From NCBI GenBank assembly GCA_022818135.1, contig JAFMSR010000002.1, forward strand, positions 40,189,759 through 40,253,758: a DNA stretch of 64,000 nucleotides, read 5' to 3'. The position numbers and the translations under genes were made by a program. The notes below the pieces were generated by a model. That model did no database searches, was not told where the DNA came from, and saw only the letters and a program-made list of their open reading frames with translations. Source of the DNA: Saxidomus purpurata. Lineage: Eukaryota; Mollusca; Bivalvia; Venerida; Veneridae. Every line of letters starts with the position of its first letter. Position 1 is the stretch's first letter. Below are positions 1-10,314 of the stretch, one piece after another.

Positions 1-65
1 TTTTTGGCAAAATCATGCTCAAGCTCATAATTGCTAAAAAGATCTAATTGTACAAGAAAAAGTAC

Positions 66-3000
66 CTTCTAATAACTTCACAGCCAGCAAATCCTGCTGT
101 TTCTGAGAGCAGATTGTTGACATAATCCCCTCTGTCACCCGAACTTGCTGTCATGTGTTTTAGGTATGTGTTCACTGAAATACAGTCGAGTTTTATGGGC
201 ACATCACCACATAGTAGAGAGTCTATAGACAATCATTAATTTAAAGAGAATAACGGGAGCTGTCCACAAAACCGTGTTCATATTTTGAAGGGCTTAATTA
301 GTGAACTACTTAAATTACTTGAATTACTTCAAACTTTGAACACAGATAGCATATGGGAGAAGTGCCGAATGCAAGAAACAGGACTGTCTTGTTAATATTC
401 ACATTCTTCTCAAGTTGGACAAAATGGCAAAACTATGACAGAGAAATGATCCTTAAGTGTCCAATACTATTTAAAAGGCAAAAATGTCAAAATGCAATTT
501 TCTCCTTTGAGCATACTTAATCACCTCAAAGCACACTTAATCACCTCAAAGCATACTTAATCACCTCAAAGCATACTTAATCACCTCAAACACTTGTAAG
601 AAGTTTCTTTGTCTGCATTAGTTTAAAGGATGACGGTACAATACTTAATTGTTGCATTTGCACACATAACAGGGTTTCTTTAAGTCAAGAAAGAAGCATG
701 CGTAGTTTTGTCAGATACATGAGCTGTAGGACTTGATGCTACATTGTTTGACCTTGCTTATTGATCCCAAAGACCTGTGTAAAGTTTCAACGCAATACAT
801 ATATCTGTATTATTTGCATCAAGATAGTAACTTGGATGCAAAAGTTTAAAAATGACCTTCAATGTCAAACAAGAGTGCCAAAGTGTCACAAAATACACCA
901 TCAGCAGAAAATTGTTCCAATTCTGCAATTCACAGGCAAAAACTCCTGGGCTGGTTACTAAATTTGGGACAAATTATTAGGCCAATAAATATTCACATCA
1001 AGTTTACTGAAGATTGGCAGTAACTCTGCAGTGACTGAGGTGATTTTTCCAGTTATCATATTTGGTCAAGATATTATGCCGATACAAATCCGCAACAATT
1101 TTGCAAAATTTTGATGAGGTTGTGGAAGTTAGAGAGTGGATAACTCTGCGGATGATGCCCACTCACCTGCCGCAGGTGTTTCCATAGTACAGCCTGCTAT
1201 GACAGGCATGTTAAAAAGGCCATAATATGAATTTGTACAGTTCTCACTTTACTTATGATCCACTATACTATGACTGTGAGATGGGTACATGTATATACAA
1301 AGGTCATGTGTATGTCTGTCCATTAATTTGATATTTGTGGTCAAAGCTAATACAAATTACAAATTACAAGAAAGAATTAGATACGGAATGATTAATATCA
1401 GCTGATTAGCTCATACAAATACATGTATACAAAATGCTGCTTCATGTATGATATGTAACAGTGTATATACATGTTGGGCTTGTTGCCATATATTATTGAT
1501 GAGCAAGTAAACATGTATTTATTGGTGTGTATTGCATAATGCACAGAGCACGTAAATGGCTGCATGTAACAGTAGACAGATGATAGTAATCTGCAGCATG
1601 TTGAACATGCATAAGGCTTTGGCATTTGAGAAAGGGAAGCAGGTGTTCCTCTTGATATATAATTAACTTCTGTGGAAGTAGGAAATATTTGTGTTGTATT
1701 ATTTCAACACCCCTCTATGAACGAGTTATGTAGTACTCCTTTTTATACTGTATGCATATAATTGGGAGTAGACCCATTAGAGGGACCTTGATTTTTGAGC
1801 TAGGGACCATTTATTGCTTTATAAATTGCATGCAATATATTGTCTGGTCACAAACAAAAGTTGGTGTTAAATTACTGAAATGAATGTTACAGTCCAGAGA
1901 TGAAGAGTTGATATGATACTGTTTGTTGCGGTTTGTGCTTGCGTTTGGACTACGGGTCATGTGTGCAATACATTAATTACAAGTAACTCGTTATGAGAAT
2001 TATTCCTGTGAATTTATCTCAACATCCTTTCATGGATGGCAAATTTAAAACAAGGCACAAAGTACTGTTATAATATGAGCCATGTCCCCTTAAATGTGAT
2101 TTTGATCTTTAAGTTAGAAACCTGGGTATTATGCATGACACATCATTTGGATACAAGAAAACCTTTGCTTGAAATTATTTCTTGAAATCCATCTATTCAT
2201 AACAAAATTATGGCCTGTCAAACAGAATATGTATGGGTTTTGGCCTTCACCTTTAAGCTCACAATCTGCTTATGCACACTAAACATTATCTAATCATAAT
2301 ACACACTTGTTTAAAATTACAATGTATATCAGAATCTGTAAATGCTTGGAAGGCAAGATCTTACACACAGACAGACAGACCAACTGACACTTAAACTAAC
2401 ACCCACTTAACTGCTTTTCTTAAACGATGACAAGCAAACTCAACAATATCAGAAGAACTTTTTCCTTACCGAACAATTTACAGGCATCAATCATCTTGTA
2501 AGCAAACGTCCTGTGAGTATCATTGTCCTCTTCTATACTCATATGTCTGTAGTAAGTAAAGATAAAATTTGCTACAAACACTCCAAGGTCAAAGCCGGCA
2601 GTTCCAACAGTACAGAACTCTACATCAAACATGCGTGTGTCTGTCACTTTCACCATGACTGACCCTGCATGCAGGTCTCCGTGAATGAGGCATTCTTTCT
2701 TCTCTATAAAGATCTGACGCATCTCTTTGACTGCAGAGAGAACCTTTTCATCATCATAGATAGAAGCTAGATGTTTTGACACATCTGGTGAGCATCTGTT
2801 AGTCGCATCCCCTTTATCAAATGGTTTCGTAAAAACGTAATCTGTAGTAATACTGACCATTGTTGAATTCCTGAAACAGTTAAAAAAAATTCATGTTACA
2901 AAAACATTTTTCTTTTCTACATTAAAACTGATATTTCAGAATCTATCGCTATTTTACCTATAGCATAAAAGATAGGTGAACAGTAGAGTAACATTATGAT

Positions 3001-5322
3001 CTTTTTAGCCTAACTTATAAGTTCAAGTACAAAATGATAAATAGACGCATACCAATGTTTCAACAAGAGCTGTAGTAGTACAGCATGTTCAACTCTTCGA
3101 AGTGCTTGCCACAAACGACAAGTTCATGGGTCCCTCCCCCATGTATAGGAGCCTCTGTATAGTTTGCATCTTGTGCAAAGTTTCATTTAGACTGGAGCTG
3201 TAGTTGCCAAAAATTAACAAGAAAACAAAGCTAATGCCATAAAATTTTAACTATAGTATAAATATAGCACCCAGGGTGACCATGACCTTGAAGGTTTGAA
3301 GACTTTGCATGTATGTAAGATTGAAGCTGTAATTGCAAAGATATAACAAGAAAACAAAGATTGCTATAAAACTTTAACCAAAGACGCCAAACACAAGTAG
3401 AATAGCCCTCCTTATTCTTCAAATGGTCAAGCTAAAAACTTAACTGACTGTGCGCTGTGTAGTCAACTGGCAAACATTCTAGAAAGTGACAATAATTCAA
3501 TATTCTACAAGAGTTCTGTAACATACAAGTATCTTCATTCACTACAGATACATCAAAGTGGTTAACACATAGAGACTATGAAGTCAGTAGAAATACATGA
3601 TTTCTATGACCATTTAGAGTGTTCTAACATGACTTGATTTATTTGTCATTTAAATGAAGACATCAATAGTTGTATATTCTTGGATAAACAACAGTTTGTT
3701 ATATCCTGATTTCCAATAAATCCTTGAGATATTGAAAGATGTTAAATTGGCACTTTGTGACATTTGACCTAGCTGACCTTAGAATGACAAATCCAGATTT
3801 GTTACGGAGCTTGAACTTGTCCTGTGATGGTGAATGTTTGGGCCATGTAATTGTGAATCCACAACAATTAGAATTACCAAGCAAAAAATTGAAGTGTGAT
3901 GAGCAGACAGAGGGAATATGCTATTAAATCTATACCCCTCCCCCCGCCCCAATTGCATCAAATGATGATAAATGCACACTGCAGATTAATTTAATACAGT
4001 ACCAGAAATGGAACTTAAATTAATATGGACCAACAAAACATACGAAAGAGAGGAAAATCTTACTCTAAATGTTGGTGAAGTTCTTTTACTGCATCCTCTC
4101 CGGTCTGTCCTACATGAGTTTGTCGATGAACAATGGCCAGGGACTTCCCTAGATTCTCAGCAATTTTCATGTCAAACTGTCCATCCATAAGTAACTGTCG
4201 AAGTATCTGATAACCTCGGAGGTCCTCCATGTACACTGACATTTTACAAAAATGGAAAATAAATTTGTAATATGACATAGTTTATTCTTTTTCTTACAGA
4301 AAAGGTGCTGACTCAGAAAACAAACATATAAAAGTAAAACCATTTCAAGTTTTTATGATACTTTATAGGAACTGGTTGATTACGTAAGTGTTAACTTCAA
4401 CAAAATATGCTGAAACCTTAAAGCAAAGGCAGTTTCTATATGATAATGTTGTTGTAGATATGATGTCTGCTTAGTCACTCAGTCTAGGGGTCACGGAGTC
4501 AAATTCTGATGCCAGAATCACTGCATCTTGTAAGGAGACACATATATTTTGAGGTTTCAAAGCAAAACGGTGCACATTTATTTCATATTTTGTTACAAAA
4601 GGTTTTCACGGAAGAAACACTTACTTAATCAAGAGTGATGAATTATATAGTAGTATTCTTGAGTAGTAAGGAACACTATCAAAGGCAAAACTTACCAGCA
4701 TTATTTGGTTTGTCAAAAGCATACGGTTGTGGTACTGATCCAGGAGACAGCTGATGAAACTTGACAAGGGCCATGTACTCAGCATCTATCCTCTCCTCTC
4801 CTAGTGGGTAACCCTCACCTAAACACTGCAAATAGGATACACACTAATCAAATGAACTTAGTTTTCTTCTTTGCTTTTTATAACAAGTTCGAATGACGTG
4901 CATTTTACACCTAAGAATTTAATAGACTGTATCCATTTAGTCTGCTATTGACCATGACAACTATCATAATTTATTACTTGACAACTATCCTAATTTATAG
5001 TAATAAAAGCTATTACAATATGTACTTTAATTACCAGTCTGTCTATTCAACTGGAAAGAAAATTATGCTTACATCAGAGTACCTGTAATTCAAACAGAAA
5101 AGCCTGCAGGCCTATCTGTATGATATAGCCAATCCTGCTTGTTTTCTGTTTAAAACTTTAATACAAATGTACATATTCTAACTAGAACTTTCATACCTTT
5201 ATATATGGCAATGAATGTTTGACAATAATGCTGGGCCCATTGCTTGTGTAGACACGAAGAACATCATTCAGGTTTCCATCCCCAATCTCCTCAACACATA
5301 CATCATCAGATTCCTTGAACCT
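66..5322 (-). CDS. mtnK: 5-methylthioribose kinase, partial (five exons; 3' end outside window)
   Basis: Phosphorylates 5-methylthioribose to 5-methylthioribose-1-phosphate in the cytosolic methionine salvage pathway. Minus-strand exons with GT-AG borders and matching phases lie at 5197-5322, 4696-4825, 4064-4235, 2470-2870 and 66-174, giving about 312 residues of a family of about 400. Seen in order: EIGDGNLNDVLRV (glycine-rich nucleotide loop), VKHSLPYIKCLGEGYPLG (ATP-binding lysine), VYMEDLRGYQILR, the catalytic loop HGDLHAGSVMV and the metal-binding MFDVEF, which replaces the usual DFG, then ETAGFAGCEVIRR near the C terminus. These are hallmark MTR kinase motifs of the choline-kinase-like fold. 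The 3' end continues beyond base 1. The first exon precedes 5322 in phase 0 and is not certain. Introns carry repeats but the exons show no stops. Family assignment is strong; the exact first exon and last exon are not. Confidence 0.86.
511..590. repeat. 20-bp tandem repeat, four copies
   Basis: Four head-to-tail copies of GCATACTTAATCACCTCAAA with one base changed in the second copy. It lies in the intron between the last two visible kinase exons. No spacers separate the units, so it is a minisatellite and not a CRISPR array. The rest of this intron (175-2469) shows no supported gene. Confidence 0.9.
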
Positions 5323-5377
5323 CTGTTTATAAAAAGATTAATATTAAAATATATATCTAAAAGATCTGCAAAAACAC

Positions 5378-6101
5378 ACTTTTGTGAGAGTGCACTGTTC
5401 AGTATTAGCTGTTTTTGTGAGAGTACACTTTTATTATAAGCTGTGTTTGTGAGAGTGCACTGTTTAGTATATAGCAGATGTTTTTGTTAAAGTGCACTGT
5501 GAAGTGTAAGTTGTTTTGTGCAAGTGCACTGTTTATTTTGGCTGTTTTTGTGACAGTGCAATGTTTAGTGTTAGCTGTTTTTGTGCGAGTGCACTGTTTA
5601 TTTTGGCTGTTTTTGTGAGAGTCTACTGTTTATTGGTGACTGTTTTTGTGAGAGTCTACTGTTTATTGTTGACTGTTTTTGTGAAAGTGCACTTTTTATT
5701 ATTAGCTGTTTTTTGTGAGAGTGCACTGTTTACAATAGTATAAGCTGTTTTTGTGAGAGTGCACAGTTTAGTATAAGATGTTTTTGTTAAAGTGCACTGT
5801 GAAGTGTTCGCTGTTTTTGTGCAAGTGCACTGTTTATTTTGGCTGTTTTTGTGACAGTGCAATGTTTAGTGTTAGCTGTTTTTGTGCGAGTGCACTGTTT
5901 ATTGTTGGCTGTTTTTGTGAGAGTGCAGTCTGTTCATTATTGGCTGTTTTGTGAGAGTACACTGTTTATTGTTGGCTGTTTTTATGAGAGTACACTGTTC
6001 AGTATTGGCTGTTTTTGTGGGAGTGCACTGTTTAGTGTTGGCTGTTTTTGTGAGAGTGCACTAGCTGTTTAGTGTTGGCTGTTTTTGTGAGAGTCTACTG
6101 T
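5378..6101. repeat. ~35-bp minisatellite array with a ~300-bp higher-order duplication
   Basis: About twenty degenerate units of the type GCTGTTTTTGTGAGAGTGCA followed by CTGTTTA plus a short linker. A block starting near 5493 (AAAGTGCACTGTGAAGTGT and onward) recurs near 5789 with the same order of variant units, so a multi-unit block was duplicated as a whole. Open frames across it (for example 5516-5743 and 5839-6072) are by-products of the repeat. It sits directly upstream of the first certain kinase exon. Confidence 0.9.
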
Positions 6102-6115
6102 TTAATGTATAATTG

Positions 6116-6867
6116 ACCACGTACTTGTTGTTTGACTTTTGTGTTTCATATCCATGTTTTTTTTCATTGGTACTCACACCTGAGTCCAGTTATGTCTTTC
6201 TGATTGGTCTTTAAGTTCTGTGGCGGTAAGATGTTCCTATATATTTGACAGTTCTGGCTTGGAGCAGCGTAGTCAAACTATCCTCAAAGATCGTATAACT
6301 TCTTCTTGATTATGTTAGGGTTTTAAAAGGTTATGAAGACATTTTGTATGTTGTAGACACTGGGGATATTTTGCACCAAGTTCATTTAAATAAATGATGT
6401 AAAAAGTATTTGCTCTTTATTCATGTAGTCCAACTTATTGTATGTGAATTGAGATATTGTGTTATTTTCATATAGGCAATTATCTCTCTTTAGCGAGATT
6501 CTGACCCAAAACAAAAAATACCTAAGAATTTGCTCAAGATGTCACTTTGTTATTTTGCCTATTAATTTACGTAGTTTTCTGTGGAATTAGTGCCCTCACA
6601 TTCGCAAGAGACTTACATACCCCTTCATGACCATTACATATAAATATCTCTGGACACTCTAGGACTAAAGCGCATGTTGTAAATGTTAGTAGAGCTGTAT
6701 TGTACCACAGTGCATCTGTGTCCACGAAATATTTTATATAAAAAAAATATGCTTCATCTCTCGCAGTACACCTCTGTACTGTACTGTACTCATGGACACA
6801 TGTGTATCATAGGTCTGTGACTCACAGCACTGTACTGTAAAAAGCCAACAGAAACCTTGAGTTAATA
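6116..6867. other. non-coding stretch without recognisable features
   Basis: AT-rich sequence between the minisatellite and the retrotransposon tail. I see no credible exon, RNA gene or repeat boundary here. A short run of alternating CTGTACTGTACTG-type repeats occurs near 6775-6840. Confidence 0.5.
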
Positions 6868-7384
6868 TGTAAAACTTTCACACATATGGATAAGGACCTG
6901 TTCCTTCAATTATATAGGGCCCTAGTGAGACCCACCTAGAATATGGCTATGTAATATGGTCACCGAAACTTAAAAAAGATATGAAAGTCGTTGAAAATGC
7001 ACAGCGCAGAGCCATCAGAATAGAGGGTAACCTCATACATTTCTCATACCAAGCTAAAAACTCTAAGATTACCTTCCCTTGAGTATCGTAGAGAAAGAGC
7101 AGATATGGTGCAGGTATACAAAATTGTTAATAATTTAGATAAATTTGATAGAAATAAGTTATTAAATTTCTCAAACGCCATCAATAGAGGTAATTCGCAA
7201 AAACTGTTTAAAAAAAAGAGCAAGCACAACTTTGAAGCAGGGTACCTTCAGTCATAGGGTGGTGGATCCTTGGAACAAGCTTCCAGTTAAGTACAGTTAA
7301 GGCACCCACCCTAAATGCATTTAAGGCAAGACTTAATAAAGATTGGGGGGTTACAAACAAGTTTCTGCCAAATTGTTATAAATG
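6868..7384 (+). pseudogene. C-terminal remnant of a CR1/Jockey-like non-LTR reverse transcriptase
   Basis: Conceptual translation with frame changes gives the conserved tail of these polymerases: LYRALVRP, then HLEYGYVIWSPKLKKDMK, ENAQRRAIRI, LPSLEYRRERADMVQVYKI and, after another shift, FSHRVVDPWNKLPVK and LNAFKARLNKDWG. A missing C near 6932 and further shifts near 7040 and 7250 break the frame, so it is a dead fragment without endonuclease or catalytic FADD box. Assignment rests on the conserved C-terminal pattern of CR1, Jockey and related clades. Confidence 0.8.
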
Positions 7385-8837
7385 AGGCCTTATAAGTGCT
7401 TTTAACTCCATTTTAATAAGTTTTTTATAAGTGATGTTCAAAACTGACGTGGTTATTAACAGTTCAACTGTGAACTATATTCCACAAATTCAGGAAAAAA
7501 AAAGTAAAAAGTGTTAATAGTATGAAACATAAGTGCAGTCATATATGAAAACTTTGCAGAAAAAATGCAACATCAGGAAAACGTCATCAAAGAAGGCCAC
7601 AGAAACCACTGGTTTGAAGTGCTGTACAAGGCCGTTGCGAATGGTCCGGCCAGTCTGGCCATGGGCGAACCGTTTTTTTGACCAAGCATACTATCGGGCA
7701 AACCATTTTCCCCTTAACTCTCTTAATTTTCTTCTTTACTGAGGTGATAAAAAGTGCTGAGGTACTGACACACTAATGCAATCATTGACTGCATGGCTAC
7801 TATTGCCCAAAGGTGTGAAAACCGGCAATTATTCAAGATTATCTCAAGAGAGGTGTCAAAGGCACGGCAACTGGTTGATCTTTAATTCACTTTAATTTAG
7901 AGGAAGACTTCTTTTGATTTAAGACAAATGTAAGTTTTAAAACAATAATTTTTTTCTCGCCATAAATATTAAGTTCTTAAGACGCTACAGACTTGAATAA
8001 TTGTTTTGAATCAAATGACATGCCGACGGACATATATATAATGCAAATAAAATATATGGACCTTTTTTCTGCACATTCTAAAACTGAAACCTTCTGTATA
8101 ATTCATTGCTTCATAATCGATATACCTGTGGACCATTACCAAATCGACCTAAGACATTTAATTTTCCACAGCGCACCTGTGGTAAAAAAAAATCCGGTTT
8201 TCAGTCTTTGTATAAATTTACAAATACATTGTAGATCGTGGAATCAAATATATGTAGTCACACTATTTCCACTTCGAAGGCAAACCGATTTTACAGGTTG
8301 ACATTTTACAACTGTCCCCCTGTAGAGGTGTCACAAAATATCAGATCTGTGAAAGGGGTTACACTGAAACGCCAAATTTATTCGGCTAAAATATATGGTA
8401 CTTTTTTTCTATAAATTTTCATGAAAAATAGCTGAAATTACACTCAAGAACTGCACTCAAGATGCAATGAAAACACATCTAAACGCATACAGAAAGGTAG
8501 AATTTTCTAGCACGAGATCCCCCAACCCGGCCCCCTTACTAGAGGGGGAGGCCCCCCTCTTGTGCCCTCCCCCATCATGTGCCACCAGCCGGACCACTGT
8601 TCGGAATCCGCCGACGGCCCTGCTCTATTAAGCACATAATAAAAGCCTACATCAGAATGACACAGTATGAACAGAAAGTGAAAATAAAGTAAAATTTCTC
8701 TCTTGTGGCAGTTGTGCTAAAGCAAATAAATCTATCTAATCTTTGGCTAAAGATAGTCTTTCTATTATACTGTATATCACTCTTGATCGATGATCTATAC
8801 GCACCAAATGTGAAGGAATGCTGTCGCATTTCCTTAC
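7385..8837. other. intergenic or first-intron DNA, no gene seen
   Basis: Contains the probable 3' tail of the retrotransposon remnant (to about 7440), then unrecognised AT-rich sequence with short low-complexity runs and a C-rich stretch near 8520-8620. Short open frames here have no recognisable similarity and no convincing splice context. Confidence 0.45.
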
Positions 8838-8867
8838 GTGTACAGCCCACGTACTAATTGGATCCAT
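8838..8867 (-). CDS. candidate first coding exon of the methylthioribose kinase
   Basis: On the minus strand an ATG opens a ten-codon stretch (MDPISTWAVH) followed at once by a strong GTAAGG donor. It ends in phase 0, exactly what the 5197-5322 exon needs. It lies 3.5 kb upstream of that exon and about 400 bp from the ATF4 leader on the opposite strand. Kinase N-termini are usually 10-20 residues longer, so another exon may be the real start. This is inference from splice signal and phase only. Confidence 0.3.
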
Positions 8868-9274
8868 GTCAAGTCAAAATCTAGGACGTTCGGTGTATTT
8901 TAAGAACACATCATATTCTATATTTAGAATATCGATGTCAGAGGTGTGTCACTGTGAACCAATGAGTATTGAAATAACGTAAACGTCCTTTGGCAAGTGT
9001 CCAAGTATTTCTGATGCAATTTTGTTAACCGAATAACAAAATTTGTTCTTCCGCATGCGATAAATAGCACAAAGATCATAAACAATGAAATAGTAATACC
9101 TTGGTGATTTATGTCTCATTTAACACTTTTTAATATTCATAATGCATCGTTTTAGTATTCAGACTTATTATAAGTGAGTAAAAGTCAAGAAGTCTGTACA
9201 AATGTAGTTACAGTGCGCAAGAATCGAACTTTATTCGGCTGAAAATACAGTGAACGAGCCCGCTTCTTCAAATC
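8868..9274. promoter_or_regulatory. putative shared promoter between methylthioribose kinase and ATF4, with a C/EBP-ATF site
   Basis: About 400 bp separate the candidate first kinase exon (minus strand) from the ATF4 leader (plus strand). Positions 9012-9020 read TGATGCAAT, the exact C/EBP-ATF composite (CARE/AARE) consensus bound by ATF4-C/EBP dimers. No clear TATA box is seen at the expected spacing. An exact 9-mer is expected about once per 260 kb of single strand, and the window holds at least one other (reverse, near 3954), so function is inferred from position only. Confidence 0.35.
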
Positions 9275-9289
9275 ATGCTTACAAGGTGA
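9275..9289 (+). promoter_or_regulatory. ATF4 leader, most upstream short uORF (four codons)
   Basis: ATG CTT ACA AGG TGA with an A at -3. It is part of the mRNA only if transcription starts upstream of 9275, which cannot be seen here. Confidence 0.4.
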
Positions 9290-9324
9290 CAAATACACAT
9301 TGAAAACGAAACACAACCGCTAAA

Positions 9325-9336
9325 ATGGAAGAGTGA
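9325..9336 (+). promoter_or_regulatory. ATF4 uORF1, three codons
   Basis: AAAATGG start context (A at -3, G at +4), then Met-Glu-Glu-stop. In mammals the positive-acting ATF4 uORF1 is also three codons long and lets ribosomes resume scanning. Its stop lies 63 nt before the uORF2 start in the same leader exon. The call rests on the match in length, order and context; transcription is not proven. Confidence 0.65.
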
Positions 9337-9710
9337 TTCCGGCCCCGCAAACACGTGCAAAAGCAGTGCTTTGCACAGAGACAACTTTACATTATCATCA
9401 TGGCGTAAGTACAATTAATATTTTAATTAATCTTGTTTGTCGGTGAAAACTTAAAACTAAACAATTATTCAGAACGTGGCAATTCCGCCATTTTTATTTT
9501 ATTTTTGTATAGATTCCGAAACATAAATATGTCGGCACTTTTTGATTCTAATATATTTATCAAGTAAAATGAGAATGGCATTGGGAAACTTGTCAGTCGG
9601 AAGTCTGTTCCCGTACCACATTTAACATATGGTAGGTAAGGAGTGTAAGGCAGTGCCAGTAGGGCCCTAGGGGACGGGGAAGAAAAGTCCCGATGCCTGA
9701 TGGTGTTTTG

Positions 9711-9836
9711 GTACGCTTGGTCTTTCGGCAGAATTGTTTGGCGATGACCTAGATACTGGTGTTGGCATTCTTGACCTGGACGTGGATTTTGAACATTGGT
9801 TGTCATTCTAGAATCTCTAGAGAAATTGCTTTTCAC
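9711..9836 (+). pseudogene. decayed copy of part of ATF4 coding exon 2 inside intron 1
   Basis: The sequence from about 9711 matches exon 2 from about 10379. Over the first 70 bases roughly nine in ten are identical, and the match becomes looser to about 9836. The copied frame still reads LGLSAELFGDDLDTGVGI, against FGLSADLFADDLDTDGGI in the gene, then reaches a stop at about 9808. It begins and ends inside the exon, so a DNA-level duplication is more likely than an exon copy or retroposed gene. No usable splice signals flank it. Confidence 0.8.
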
Positions 9837-9857
9837 ATATTTTCAAACAGATGCTGA

Positions 9858-10076
9858 GATGGCGCGGTGGTTGAGCAGTTAACGCTCTAAGCTACTAATC
9901 TGGAGGCCCTCAACTCCAATCCCGGCCAGGGGACTGTAAATTTCAGATCGCTTTTCAGTATTTTCCCACCCATCTAGATATCTGCAACCGAGATTAACCT
10001 GCCCCTGACAGTCTTGTCAAGTTCATCATGGGAGATATCCCAGCGCTGATTGGGACGTTAAAGTAACAACAACAAT
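9858..10076 (+). mobile_element. tRNA-derived SINE
   Basis: The head has a tRNA-like A box (GGTTGAGCAGTTAACGC) and a decayed B box (CAACTCCAATCCCGG). The body contains GGAGATATCCCAGCGCTGA and it ends in GACGTTAAAGTAACAACAAC, a tail style common to molluscan SINEs. It lies in ATF4 intron 1, downstream of the exon-2 copy. Confidence 0.7.
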
Positions 10077-10314
10077 ATAATGAAAAGACATCTTGTGGCG
10101 TTGTAAGGTTGTTGGTCAGAAATTTGAGGGAATCATTTTGTTAGAGAAAAGCTTAGAAAAATGAGTGCACCAGCAGCATGAACTTGTAGTCGAGCATGTT
10201 GAGCTGTTTTACATAGTAATATTGGTTTCATGTTGATTTTTTATTGCAGGTCCCTTAACTTTGACCTATTCCTGGCTTTGGCCGCAATTGAAAGTCAAGC
10301 TTTTACAGTAGTCG

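Noticed and set aside
511..590. Four regularly repeated 20-mers that could suggest a CRISPR array
   Set aside because: There are no spacers between copies and the genome is eukaryotic; it is a plain tandem repeat.
5516..6072. Cys/Phe/Val-rich repeated open frames resembling a membrane or cysteine-rich repeat protein
   Set aside because: The pattern is fully explained by the ~35-bp minisatellite; no start context, splice sites or family match.
9465..9836. Minus-strand open frame of 123 codons in ATF4 intron 1
   Set aside because: It lies antisense to the exon-2 copy and has no recognisable domain; the plus-strand homology explains the sequence.
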